Below, piece by piece: positions 7,683-15,147 of a stretch of 64,000 bases of DNA. How positions within the stretch are numbered: position 1 is the first letter of the stretch; the number at the start of each line of letters is the position of its first letter. The notes under the pieces were generated by a model. That model saw only the letters and a program-made list of their open reading frames with translations. It did not search any database and was not told the origin of the DNA. Source of the stretch: JAOUEA01 sp963790335 (lineage in GTDB: Bacteria; Actinomycetota; UBA4738; HRBIN12); NCBI GenBank assembly GCA_963790335.1, contig CAWBOB010000006.1, forward strand, positions 1 through 64,000, read 5' to 3'. The translations under genes and the position numbers were made by a program.

Positions 7683-8648
7683 TCACCAGGGACGTGTCTC
7701 GCCGGGCTTCATGATCCAGATACGGGTCGAGTCTAATCCGAGGCGATGGGTCTCTGCTTCCAACCGCTTCGGCGGATCGTCGATCGGCTCATCCGCAAGG
7801 TCGAATGTACCCCAGTGCATTGCCAGAAATCGCTCCGCGTGGATGTCGGAAAAGATTTGGAGTGCTTGTTCCGGCGTACTGTGGACGAACTTCATCATGT
7901 AAGCCGGGAGATACGCGCCGATCGGAATGGCGGCAAGGTCGAACGTCCCAAGTCGCCGGCCGATTTCCTTAAACAGTTCTGGATAGTAGCCGGTATCTCC
8001 GGCGAAGAAAACGTGCCTGCGCGTTCCCTGGACGCTCCACCCCGACCACAGGCGTCGATTGCGATCCCAAAGGGTCCGGCCTGAGAAATGCTGGACCGGC
8101 GTACAGGTCACGAGACAATCCTGTATCTTGCGGCTGTCCCACCAATCGAGTTCCTCAACATTCCGAATTCCGACTTTTTCCAGCCATCCTTTGATGCCCA
8201 ACGGCACAAGAAACCGCGGGCGATGCCTTTCTTCGAGGCGACGGACTGTCTCAAGGTCTAAATGGTCGTAATGATCGTGAGAAATCAGGATGAGATGAAT
8301 TGGAGGCAGGTCGTCGAAGCGCAGCCCGGGTGGCACCAACCGCTTCGGTCCGGCGAAAGAAACCGGACTTGCGCGCTCTGACCAGTGAGGATCCGTGAGA
8401 ATATTGAGGCCGTCAAGCTGAATGAAAAGTGTTGCATGACCAATCCAGGTCACCGTGGGCGTGGTCTCATTGGAGCGCAACAGAGCTCCATCATTCGCTG
8501 TTCCAATGAGAGGACTTGTTCGGGGATGAAGAGAGGTGGACCAGATCCTGGAAGCAATAAATTTGATCCGCTGCCACTCGCTGGGTTCAACAAACGCGGG
8601 ATTGATGTTTCTGAATCCGTCGGTCAGCCTATGACTTTGCTTTTCCAT
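7683..8648 (-). CDS. NAPE-PLD/UlaG-like metallo-beta-lactamase-fold hydrolase
   Basis: This is a 321-residue cytosolic enzyme of the beta-lactamase_2 (NAPE-PLD-like, UlaG-related) branch. WIGHATLFIQLDGLNILTDP near residue 70 is the family opening and carries the first conserved motif. LILISHDHYDHLD (about 120) is the HxHxDH metal-binding motif. VQHFSGRTLWDRNRRLWSGW, FFAGDTGYYPELFKEIG and FLAMHWGTFDLADEP supply the further His and Asp ligands for a dinuclear centre. The last motif (MHWGTF..DEP) is typical of bacterial homologues of N-acyl-phosphatidylethanolamine phospholipase D. The substrate (phosphodiester or lactone) cannot be set from sequence. It is divergently placed from ppa with about 50 bases between. 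Confidence 0.85.
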   Translation of the reverse strand: MEKQSHRLTDGFRNINPAFVEPSEWQRIKFIASRIWSTSLHPRTSPLIGTANDGALLRSNETTPTVTWIGHATLFIQLDGLNILTDPHWSERASPVSFAGPKRLVPPGLRFDDLPPIHLILISHDHYDHLDLETVRRLEERHRPRFLVPLGIKGWLEKVGIRNVEELDWWDSRKIQDCLVTCTPVQHFSGRTLWDRNRRLWSGWSVQGTRRHVFFAGDTGYYPELFKEIGRRLGTFDLAAIPIGAYLPAYMMKFVHSTPEQALQIFSDIHAERFLAMHWGTFDLADEPIDDPPKRLEAETHRLGLDSTRIWIMKPGETRPW

Positions 8649-8678
8649 TCTTCAATTGTAATGGATCTGAGAGCGAAA

Positions 8679-8697
8679 CGGATCAGAGTCGGATAGC
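8679..8697 (+). repeat. GGGTCAGAGTCGGATAG repeat, copy 2
   Basis: The core TCAGAGTCGGATAGC at 8683-8697 is identical to copy 1. Here it abuts the annotated ATG of the pyrophosphatase (8699), so the repeat has been inserted at, or forms, the leader of that gene, and may have displaced the native ribosome-binding site. Confidence 0.6.
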
Positions 8698-8698
8698 C

Positions 8699-9313
8699 AT
8701 GGCGAGTCGCACAAAGAAAGACAGAAGGAAGAGCCGCGGAATAGGGAAACGGACAACTTCGCGCGCAGCTCAGTCCAGACAGACTGAGGAGATGCCGGTG
8801 TGGAATCCGGATTCCGGACATTTGAACGTAATCGTGGACACGCCACAAGGGAGCGCAGTCAAATTCAAGTACGATAGTTCAAATAAAATATACAAGATTT
8901 CCCACCTCCTGCCTCCCGGCACCATGTTTCCCTTTGACTTCGGGTCCGTTCCCTCGACACTGGCCGAGGATGGTGATCCGTTGGATCTACTTATCCTGAT
9001 GGAGCAGCCTTCGTTTGCAGGGTGCCTGGTGGAGGTGCGCCTTATCGGCGTCATCGAAGCCGAACAGACGCAGGACGACAAGACCGAGCGTAACGACAGA
9101 TTGATTGGCGTGGCGGTCGCTTCACGCCTTTACGAGACCATCCGGACCCTGGAGGACCTACCGGCTCGACGGCTTGCGGAGATCGAGCACTATTTCGTCT
9201 CCTACAACAAAGAGCGCGGAAGAAAATTTCGGCCAATTGGCCGGTTCGGCCCCGGCCCGGCGAGGAGCCTCATCAAGCGTGGAGAGAAGCGCTATCGCGA
9301 GAGTCGGCGTTAA
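8699..9313 (+). CDS. ppa: Inorganic pyrophosphatase, family I
   Basis: This enzyme hydrolyses pyrophosphate to two phosphates in the cytosol, driving biosynthetic reactions. The core starts at VWNPDSGHLNVIVDTPQGSA, then FKYD...YKISHLLPPGTMFPFDFGSV and the signature EDGDPLDLLIL, whose aspartates bind Mg2+ and the nucleophilic water. SYNKERGRKFRPIGRFGPGP lies in the C-terminal part. Total length is 204 residues. The first 31 residues are a lysine/arginine-rich extension (TKKDRRKSRGIGKRTTSR) that runs straight out of a GGGTCAGAGTC-type repeat and has no good ribosome-binding site. An ATG at 8792 (MPVWNPDSG) would give a family-standard N-terminus and may be the true start. The adjoining gene on the other strand is the MBL hydrolase. 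Confidence 0.85.
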   Translation: MASRTKKDRRKSRGIGKRTTSRAAQSRQTEEMPVWNPDSGHLNVIVDTPQGSAVKFKYDSSNKIYKISHLLPPGTMFPFDFGSVPSTLAEDGDPLDLLILMEQPSFAGCLVEVRLIGVIEAEQTQDDKTERNDRLIGVAVASRLYETIRTLEDLPARRLAEIEHYFVSYNKERGRKFRPIGRFGPGPARSLIKRGEKRYRESRR

Positions 9314-9340
9314 AGCAGCATTCGGAAGCGCGTAGTAACT

Positions 9341-9393
9341 GGGGCCAGAGTCAGATAGCCGCTCGCCGGCGGCCGTGCTGTGACTCTGACCCC
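9341..9393. terminator. Inverted repeat between convergent genes (REP-like, possible bidirectional terminator)
   Basis: GGGGCCAGAGTCA (9341-9353) and TGACTCTGACCCC (9381-9393) form a 13-base stem with one mismatch, around a 27-base GC-rich loop. The second arm is followed by AATTTTC. It lies between the ends of the pyrophosphatase gene (stop 9313) and the convergent secreted-protein gene (stop 9405). The arms are variants of the GGGTCAGAGTC repeats at 4497 and 8679, so this may be a REP/MITE-like element serving as a terminator. Function is inferred. Confidence 0.55.
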
Positions 9394-9404
9394 AATTTTC
9401 ACTC

Positions 9405-9833
9405 TCATCCACCTTCTGCTCCAAACCCATTTTCGCCATTTACCCGATCGATGTGGTCACGGTACTCTTGGTGCCGGGTGGCATCATGATACTTGGCTGG
9501 GATAGTTCTGTAGCAGTAGTCGAGCAAATAGCTCGCCGTCCCGGCTGGGATGCCATTTTCTTGCTGCCCTAACATGTCCATGAAGCGGTTCATGGCCCTG
9601 ACAACGGAAGCGTCATCCCCGAACCGAAACGCCGCTCGGACAATCTGCAGCTGCCCCAGGTATGGCTGGAGGCTCCCCTCCGTGACGTCGGTGGTCGTGA
9701 CGGCTTGAGTAATGTTGTCGATCCATGCCCCGTGATCTTCCAACTCGGCGCTCGCGGTCATTGGGAACACACCCAACGTCACCGCAATGAGCAGGGGAAT
9801 AAACCATCTTGAGAGTCGTTTTGATGTATCCAT
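9405..9833 (-). CDS. Secreted hypothetical protein
   Basis: This is a 142-residue protein starting at ATG 9833, chosen because AAGGAGGAAGAAA precedes it directly; the frame is open further upstream without a better start. The signal peptide MDTSKRLSRWFIPLLIAVTL followed by GVFPMTASA indicates Sec export with cleavage near residue 30. The mature part is helical (LQPYLGQLQIVRAAFRFGDD, then SVVRAMNRFMDMLGQQENG), with a single Cys and several His near the end (YRTIPAKYHDATRHQEYRDH). No domain is recognised. It might be a small periplasmic protein. It stands alone and is convergent with ppa. Confidence 0.6.
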   Translation of the reverse strand: MDTSKRLSRWFIPLLIAVTLGVFPMTASAELEDHGAWIDNITQAVTTTDVTEGSLQPYLGQLQIVRAAFRFGDDASVVRAMNRFMDMLGQQENGIPAGTASYLLDYCYRTIPAKYHDATRHQEYRDHIDRVNGENGFGAEGG

Positions 9834-10199
9834 TTTCTTCCTCCTTGTGAAATGGCGTTCGTTCCTACTGAGTGCACCTCGCTTCATCCGCGGGATGTTG
9901 CTATCTCATGAACATAAGCATCGCGCGTGCCAATACTGAGATGATGCTGCTTGGAAAACCACGACGCAGGAATGTGTTTGTTTATCCTGCGCTTGCCGCG
10001 AATAGTAGAGAATGTCCGGCAGATGAAGGAGCGTTTAATCCCTAGGATTTGTATCTAGTGGGTCATGATTTGAATCCCTTGAGATACGACACGAGCAGTT
10101 ACCGCGACCGTAAGTGATGACCACGGTATCCTAAGAGGCTATAACGATCTCTCGGTGTCGGAGTGTGCTAACCTTGGCTGATACCTCTCAGGAGTCTCG
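9834..10199. other. Non-coding interval before the HAD gene
   Basis: This is 366 bases without a supportable gene. It carries the promoter regions of the secreted protein (minus strand) and of the HAD phosphatase (plus strand; CAGGAG lies just before ATG 10200). No repeat, tRNA or stem-loop of note is seen. Confidence 0.5.
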
Positions 10200-10443
10200 A
10201 TGATCAAATCACCAGCTCAAACCCGAACACTTGCACATCCGACAGGACTCCTGTTCGATCTGGACGGGACGCTCGTGGATAATGTCTACGAGCACGTATT
10301 GGCGTGGCGGGAAGCGTTCGAGCAGGCCGGAATCGAACTCGCTGTCTGGCGCATTCATAGGCAAATCGGCATGAGTGGTGGTTTGTTTGTGCAGGCGCTG
10401 ATTAGAGAGACGGGACGCCAGGTGAGCGCAGCAATGGATGCCG
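10200..10443 (+). pseudogene. HAD-family phosphatase (beta-phosphoglucomutase-like), cut at the assembly junction
   Basis: This is the N-terminal quarter of a HAD subfamily IA hydrolase. From ATG 10200, TGLLFDLDGTLVDNVYEHVL contains motif I (D-x-D-G-T), whose first Asp is the catalytic nucleophile. The following cap helix (AWREAFEQAGIELAVWRIHR) and IGMSGGLFVQALIRETGR are typical of phosphoglycolate phosphatase or phosphoglucomutase-like members. After about residue 80 the homology ends and the frame runs into the antisense of livM, where it stops at 10454. Motifs II-IV (Ser/Thr, Lys, DD) are missing. The break coincides with an abrupt rise in GC content and a change of gene type, so the gene is truncated by the join rather than degraded. 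Confidence 0.8.
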
Positions 10444-10450
10444 TCCGCCG
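10434..10450. other. Chimeric junction between two genomes
   Basis: Left of this point the DNA has moderate GC with Nitrospirota/proteobacteria-like genes. Right of it the DNA is very GC-rich and actinobacterial. A HAD gene loses its 3' part and livM loses its C-terminal part within the same few bases. No repeat, tRNA or integrase marks the site. The exact base cannot be fixed; both homologies end between about 10434 and 10450. Confidence 0.8.
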
Positions 10451-11247
10451 ATGACGAGCATCGCGAGCAGCGCGAACGTGATCGCGAAGTAGAACTGGTT
10501 CGCGTTGAACGCGATCACGCTCTGGGCCCACAGCGACCCTGCTGCTCCCATCATCGCCGCGCTGAGCAGCCACCCGCCGTATCGGGTGCGAGCGATGCTC
10601 GTGCCGACCGACGCCGAGGAGAGCGGATCCTCTCGCGTGGCTCGCAGGCGAAGTCCCGGCCCCGATTCCTTGTAGATGCGGCCGACCACCAGGAACAGCA
10701 CGGCGCTCACCGTCGCCACGCCGAGCGTGGTCCTCACCGGGATGCCGGCGAGGCCGAGTGACCCTCGCGTGTATGTGGTGGCGTTCTGGAAGAACGTGTG
10801 CACCATGACCAGCAGCGCCAGCGTCGCCATCGCCATGGTCGACTCGGTCATGCGGATGATGGCGCCTCCGAAGATGGCCGCGACGACGACCGCGGCCAAC
10901 GCCGACAGTGCGATCGCAGGCACGAGACCGAGGTCGGCCGTGCCGAGCACCGACGGGAGCTCCGGGAGCTGGGCGCCCTTCACCGCCTCAGGGATCGTCG
11001 TGAGCGCGGTCGTGTAGGCGCCGATGCCCATGAACGCCACGTGACCGAACGACACGATGCCGCTGTTCCCGATGAAGGCCTGGATCGAGACGACGAGCAT
11101 CACGTTCACGAGGAACATCACGAACGTGCGGCTCGACGACGAGGACCCGAACGCCTGCACGAGCGCCATGCCGCCGATCAGCAGCATCGAGAGGATCCCG
11201 GTCCCCCAGAGTGCGGGGCGGAGCCGGTTGGCGGGAATCGGGCTCAC
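10444..11247 (-). CDS. livM: LivM-type branched-chain amino acid ABC permease, 3' truncated
   Basis: This is the second membrane subunit of a HAAT-family importer. The GTG start at 11247 overlaps the livH stop (GTGA). About 268 residues remain, with hydrophobic segments such as WGTGILSMLLIGGMALVQAF and the hallmark VSIQAFIGNSGIVSFGHVAF (residues about 50-75), typical of LivM. A further landmark is TREDPLSSASVGTSIARTRY (family: REdexaAxxxGi). The last helix, FAITFALLAMLVIGG, should continue with MGSxxG, but changes to unrelated residues and stops at 10402. The missing C-terminus (about 50-60 residues) and the expected livG ATPase gene lie beyond the junction. Confidence 0.85.
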
Positions 11248-12134
11248 ACCGCCTCCGCCCTCGCTCCGAACAGGCCCTGCGGTCGCACGTAGAGGATCGC
11301 CACCACGATGAGCAGCGACCCCGCCTGGGCGAACGGCAGCAGGGAACCCGGCAGCAGGGCTTGCAGGAACACTTCGAGCGTTCCGAGGAAGAAGCCTCCG
11401 ATCACGGCGCCGCGCAGGTTCCCCAACCCGCCGATCACCGATGCGATGAACGCCTGGATCACCGGCACGAAGCCGGTCGCGGGGTTCACCGACGTGGTGC
11501 GGGCGATCCAGAGCACGCCCGCGATGCCCGCGAGCAGTCCAGAGAGCAGGAACGCCAGCGAGATCACGCGGTTCGCGCGCACCCCGAGCAGTCGCGCGGT
11601 GGTGAAGTCCTGTGAGGCCGCGCGCATCGCGAGGCCCGATCGCGAACGGCGCATGAACGCCGTGAGCACCATGAGGGAAAGCGCACCGATCGATGCGGTG
11701 ATGATCGACAGCACGCTGATGCGCACCGGCCCGAGCCGCACCGCCTCGTCGAACAGCTCCGGGACCGGGATGCCGCGCGATCGCACCGAGACCGCCTGTC
11801 GGAAGGCGCCCTGGACCAGCTGCGCCACGGCGAACGAGGTGAACAGCAGCGACACGAAGCTCGCGTTGCGCAGTGGCCGGAACGCGATGAGCTCCATCAG
11901 CACCGAGGCGAGACCGGCCGCGACCACGCCGACGAGCGCGACCACGATGAACGGCGCGCCGAGGTACGTGGCGGCGAGCATGGAGTACCCGGCGATCGTG
12001 ACGAGCTCGCCGTAGGCGAAGTTCAGCATGCCGAGCACGCCGTAGACCATCGAGAGCCCGAGCGCGAGCAGGGCGTAGATGCTGCCCAGCGACAGCGCGT
12101 TCACGAGCTGTTGCACGAACTCCGACGGGCTCAC
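11244..12134 (-). CDS. livH: LivH-type branched-chain amino acid ABC permease
   Basis: This is the first membrane subunit of the HAAT importer, 296 residues from GTG 12134. The N-terminus LVNALSLGSIYALLALGLSM followed by VYGVLGMLNFAYGELVTIAG is the LivH signature. About eight membrane helices follow, and ASVIGGLGNLRGAVIGGFFL near the C-terminus is the conserved EAA-like loop that contacts the ATPase. Gene order on this strand is livK-livF-livH-livM, with 10 bases after livF and a four-base overlap with livM, so these are one transcript. The substrate is not necessarily leucine, isoleucine or valine; this family also carries amides, urea and other compounds, and the divergent enzymes suggest an amine or amide. 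Confidence 0.9.
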   Translation of the reverse strand: MSPSEFVQQLVNALSLGSIYALLALGLSMVYGVLGMLNFAYGELVTIAGYSMLAATYLGAPFIVVALVGVVAAGLASVLMELIAFRPLRNASFVSLLFTSFAVAQLVQGAFRQAVSVRSRGIPVPELFDEAVRLGPVRISVLSIITASIGALSLMVLTAFMRRSRSGLAMRAASQDFTTARLLGVRANRVISLAFLLSGLLAGIAGVLWIARTTSVNPATGFVPVIQAFIASVIGGLGNLRGAVIGGFFLGTLEVFLQALLPGSLLPFAQAGSLLIVVAILYVRPQGLFGARAEAV

Positions 12135-12143
12135 GTCATCGCC

Positions 12144-12911
12144 TCACGGGGCCTGACCGATCCCGAGGTAGGAGCGCTCGAGCTCACCTTCCACGAGCTG
12201 GTCGGTCGGGCCCGATGCCACGACCGACCCGACCGAGAGCACGTAGGCGCGGTCGGCGATCTCGAGCGCCCGATGCACGTTCTGTTCCACGAGCAGCACC
12301 GTCATGCCGTCTGTCCGCAGCTCCTGGATCAGCTCGAAGATGCGGTCCACGAAGATCGGCGCCAGGCCGAGCGAGGGTTCGTCGAGCAGCAGCAAGCGAG
12401 GGCGTGACATCAGGGCGCGAGCGATCGCGAGCTGTTGCTGTTCGCCGCCCGAGAGGGTGCCGGCCATCTGTGCCGCGCGCTGCCCGAGGATGGGGAAGCG
12501 TGTCAGCCACCGTTCGGTCTCGGCTCGGAGCTCCTCGCGGTCGGAGCGAACGATGCCGCCGATCCTGAGGTTCTCTTCGACCGTGAGGTTCGGGAACACG
12601 TGACGCCCCTCGGGCACCAGCACCACCCCACGACGAACGACCACCTCTGGCACGAGGCCCGTCAGGGGGGCGCCGTCGAACGTGACCGAGCCGCGCTGGG
12701 GCTTCAACGCTCCCGCGAGCGTTCGGAGCAACGTCGTCTTGCCGGCACCGTTCGGCCCGAGCGCCGCGACGATCTCACCGGGCGCGACCTGCAGGGAGAC
12801 ATCGCGAACGGCGACGACCGCACCGTAGGCGACCGTCAGCGCCTCGACGGCGAGCAGGGCGGGACCGGCTGCAGCGCTTGCCGTTCGATCGTGCCCGTGC
12901 TCGACGGTCAC
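12144..12911 (-). CDS. livF: LivF-type ABC transporter ATPase
   Basis: This is a 255-residue ATP-binding subunit. Walker A is GPNGAGKTT, the signature motif is LSGGEQQQLAIARALM, and Walker B with the catalytic Glu is LLLLDEPSLGLAP. VVVRRGVVLVPEGRHVFPNL after the Q-loop is the LivF fingerprint that separates it from LivG. The start is GTG 12911. The N-terminal about 20 residues (MTVEHGHDRTASAAAGPALL) precede the family start and might be leader. It lies between livK and livH; no livG is visible before livM is cut. Confidence 0.9.
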   Translation of the reverse strand: MTVEHGHDRTASAAAGPALLAVEALTVAYGAVVAVRDVSLQVAPGEIVAALGPNGAGKTTLLRTLAGALKPQRGSVTFDGAPLTGLVPEVVVRRGVVLVPEGRHVFPNLTVEENLRIGGIVRSDREELRAETERWLTRFPILGQRAAQMAGTLSGGEQQQLAIARALMSRPRLLLLDEPSLGLAPIFVDRIFELIQELRTDGMTVLLVEQNVHRALEIADRAYVLSVGSVVASGPTDQLVEGELERSYLGIGQAP

Positions 12912-12914
12912 GTC

Positions 12915-14114
12915 CTAGACGGCCGGTACGTAATCCGGGAAGTCGGGCTGCTCGAGGCACGTGAACTCGTCGCCGTCCATCTGCACGAGCGCGGCAGGCT
13001 TGTTCGCCCGCCGTGTCGCCGGGTCCATCACGACATGCCCCGAGATCCCGGTGTAGTCGGCCTGAGCGAGCTGCTCCATGATCGCCGCCGGCTCGGTGCT
13101 GCCCGCCGCCTCGATCGCCGCCGCTACCAGGTTGACCTCGTCGTAGCCGATCACCGCGACGTAGGAGCTCGGGTCACTGCCGTTCGCCGCGTTGTAGTCG
13201 TCGTAGAAGGCCTGCACGTCGGGATCCCCCTCGGCCGTGCAGACGGAGTTGGAGAACGTCAGGCCGTCGATCGCCTTGACGCCCGCGTCGAGCAACGCAG
13301 CATCGGCGTTCCCGTCGGTGGAGAGCACCGGCATCTCGAGCCCCGCCTGGCGGAGCTGGCGCAGGAACACCACGCTGTCGGGGATGTACATCGGCGTGAA
13401 GATCACGTCGGGCGCCGGATCGACGTTCGCGATCTTCGTCACGACCGCCGAGTAGTCGCCGGCACCGAGCTTGTATTGATCGGTGGCCACCACCGTGCCG
13501 CCGCCGTTCTCGAAGGCGTCGGCGAAGAACAACGGCAGGTCCTTGGTGTAGGGGATCTCGTTCGAGCCGAGCACGTAGGCGTTGCGGTATCCCTGGGCGA
13601 GGCCGTACTCCGCCAGCACGGCCGCCTGGATGTTGTCGCTCATCACGACCTGATAGGCGCACTCGCCCATGTCACCGACGAGGGAGGGGGCGGTTCCGAG
13701 GCCCGTCGAGATCGGCACACCCGCGGCACAGGCGACCTGGCCTTCGGCGAGGATGCCGTCGCCGACCGTTCCGATCAGGTAGACGGCGCCGTCGTCGATC
13801 AGCTGCTGCGTGACCTTGGCCGCCTCGGCGACGTCGTTGCGCATGTCGACGGTCTTCAGCTCCAGCGGGCGCCCGAGCACGCCTCCGGCCTCGTTGATCT
13901 GGTCGACCGCGAACTGCGCACCCTCGTCCATCGGGGAGTCGTAGTAGGCCCAGTCGGTCGTGAGGTCGGCAGGGAAGCCGAGCACGATCGGATCACCCGA
14001 AGCAGCGCCGCCGGACTCGGTCCCCGCATCGTCGTTCCCACCGGTGTCCGATGTGCTGCAGGCGGCGCTCACCAGACCCAACACGAACACGAGCGCGATC
14101 GATCTCCGAAGCAT
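12915..14114 (-). CDS. livK: LivK-type periplasmic substrate-binding lipoprotein
   Basis: This is a 399-residue type I periplasmic-binding protein anchored as a lipoprotein. ATG 14114 is chosen: AGGGGGAGG lies 6 bases upstream, and the signal peptide MLRRSIALVFVLGLVSAACS with lipobox V-S-A-A-C follows directly. IVLGFPADLTTDWAYYDSPM, then GAQFAVDQINEAGGVLGRPL is the typical start of a Peripla_BP_6 domain; IYPDS/MYIPDSVVFLRQLRQAG and ISGHVVMDPATRRANKPAAL occur near the end. The ligand cannot be read from sequence. It is the first gene of the liv operon and is divergent from the RpiR regulator, with about 130 bases between. Confidence 0.9.
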   Translation of the reverse strand: MLRRSIALVFVLGLVSAACSTSDTGGNDDAGTESGGAASGDPIVLGFPADLTTDWAYYDSPMDEGAQFAVDQINEAGGVLGRPLELKTVDMRNDVAEAAKVTQQLIDDGAVYLIGTVGDGILAEGQVACAAGVPISTGLGTAPSLVGDMGECAYQVVMSDNIQAAVLAEYGLAQGYRNAYVLGSNEIPYTKDLPLFFADAFENGGGTVVATDQYKLGAGDYSAVVTKIANVDPAPDVIFTPMYIPDSVVFLRQLRQAGLEMPVLSTDGNADAALLDAGVKAIDGLTFSNSVCTAEGDPDVQAFYDDYNAANGSDPSSYVAVIGYDEVNLVAAAIEAAGSTEPAAIMEQLAQADYTGISGHVVMDPATRRANKPAALVQMDGDEFTCLEQPDFPDYVPAV

Positions 14115-14247
14115 CAGAAGCCTCCCCCTACGTCGCCACCGTATCGAGGCATTCGTACGCTCGGTTGGGGAACCTGTCAAGCTCGTTACCGTCTTCCCCT
14201 AAGTCGCGGTATGCGTAAGAATCCTGACCTTCGAGGGGAGGCGGGCG

Positions 14248-15147
14248 ACGCACACGAGCGAGACGATCGGCGAGGAGGTCCGTGAGCGGCTGGGCGAGAT
14301 GACCCCCGCGGAGCGGCGCGTGGCTCGGGCGCTGCTGGCCACCTACCCCACGGCAGGACTCGAGAGCTTGCCGCAACTGGCCGACGGCGCAGGGGTCACG
14401 GGTCCGACGGTCCTGCGGTTCGTCCGCAAGATCGGATTCGACGGGTACCCGGACTTCCAGCGGTCGTTACGTGAGGAGGTGCAGGCGCGCTCCGAGGGGC
14501 TGCCGTCGCTGTACCGAACGAAGGGCTCCGCCCACGACGACGAACTGCTCCGCCGGAGCCAAGAGGCCTTCGCGCGAGCGCTCGATGCGACCCTCGCCTC
14601 GAGCTCGCTCGACGACGAGCTCACGAGCGTGGTGACGCTGCTGTGCGACCGCAAGCGTCGCCTCCGTTTCGTGGGTGGCCGTTTCAGTCAGCTCGTCGCG
14701 AGTTACCTCTGCCTGCACATGCGCATGTTGCGACCTGGCTGCGCGATGGTGGCCGAGTCACCGGATCGCCGGGTGCTCGACAGCGCCGAGCTCTCGCGGC
14801 GAGACGTGCTCTGTCTGTTCGACTACCGCAGGTACCAGCAGGACACGATCGCGGCGGGCCGGATCGCTGCGGAACGAGGGGTCGTCGTCATCGTCTTCAC
14901 CGACCCGTGGCTCTCGCCCGCGGTGGAATCGGCGAGGCACGTGTTGATCTCGCACGCCGACTCTGCCTCGCCGTTCGACTCGCTCCTCGGCGCATTCGCG
15001 CTCACCGAGCTGATCGCGGCGAAGGCGGTGGTCGCATCCGGCGCCGATGGTCAGGCACGGGTGGCCGAGCTCGAAACGATCCATGAACGGGTGCGTGGGG
15101 AGACCGTGTCGGTGGCGGAGAGCACGGGAGGAGCGCGGACGGCATGA
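14248..15147 (+). CDS. MurR/RpiR-family transcriptional regulator
   Basis: This is an HTH_6 plus SIS-domain regulator, usually responding to sugar phosphates or related metabolites. The HTH reads EMTPAERRVARALLATYPTA, then LPQLADGAGVTGPTVLRFVR and KIGFDGYPDFQRSLREEVQ. The SIS domain runs from about LRFVGGRFSQLVASYLCLHM to LISHADSASPFDSLLGAFAL. The first ATG (14299) falls inside the HTH helix, so the true start is upstream. The only suitable place is codon ACG 14248, preceded by GGGGAGG (14235-14241), or a base error there. It is divergent from livK and overlaps the next gene as ATGA, so it most likely controls both directions from the 14115-14247 interval. Confidence 0.85.
   Translation, partial: THTSETIGEEVRERLGEMTPAERRVARALLATYPTAGLESLPQLADGAGVTGPTVLRFVRKIGFDGYPDFQRSLREEVQARSEGLPSLYRTKGSAHDDELLRRSQEAFARALDATLASSSLDDELTSVVTLLCDRKRRLRFVGGRFSQLVASYLCLHMRMLRPGCAMVAESPDRRVLDSAELSRRDVLCLFDYRRYQQDTIAAGRIAAERGVVVIVFTDPWLSPAVESARHVLISHADSASPFDSLLGAFALTELIAAKAVVASGADGQARVAELETIHERVRGETVSVAESTGGARTA

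Noticed and set aside
10200..11247. Horizontal gene transfer boundary at the HAD/livM junction
   Set aside because: No mobility gene, repeat or tRNA is present, and both flanking genes are cut in mid-domain at the same base; an assembly join explains this better.
12435..14285. Long open frame (616 codons) on the + strand over livF/livK
   Set aside because: It is the antisense of well-supported liv genes in GC-rich DNA. Its translation is Arg/Gly/Val/Asp-rich without domains and has no ribosome-binding site.
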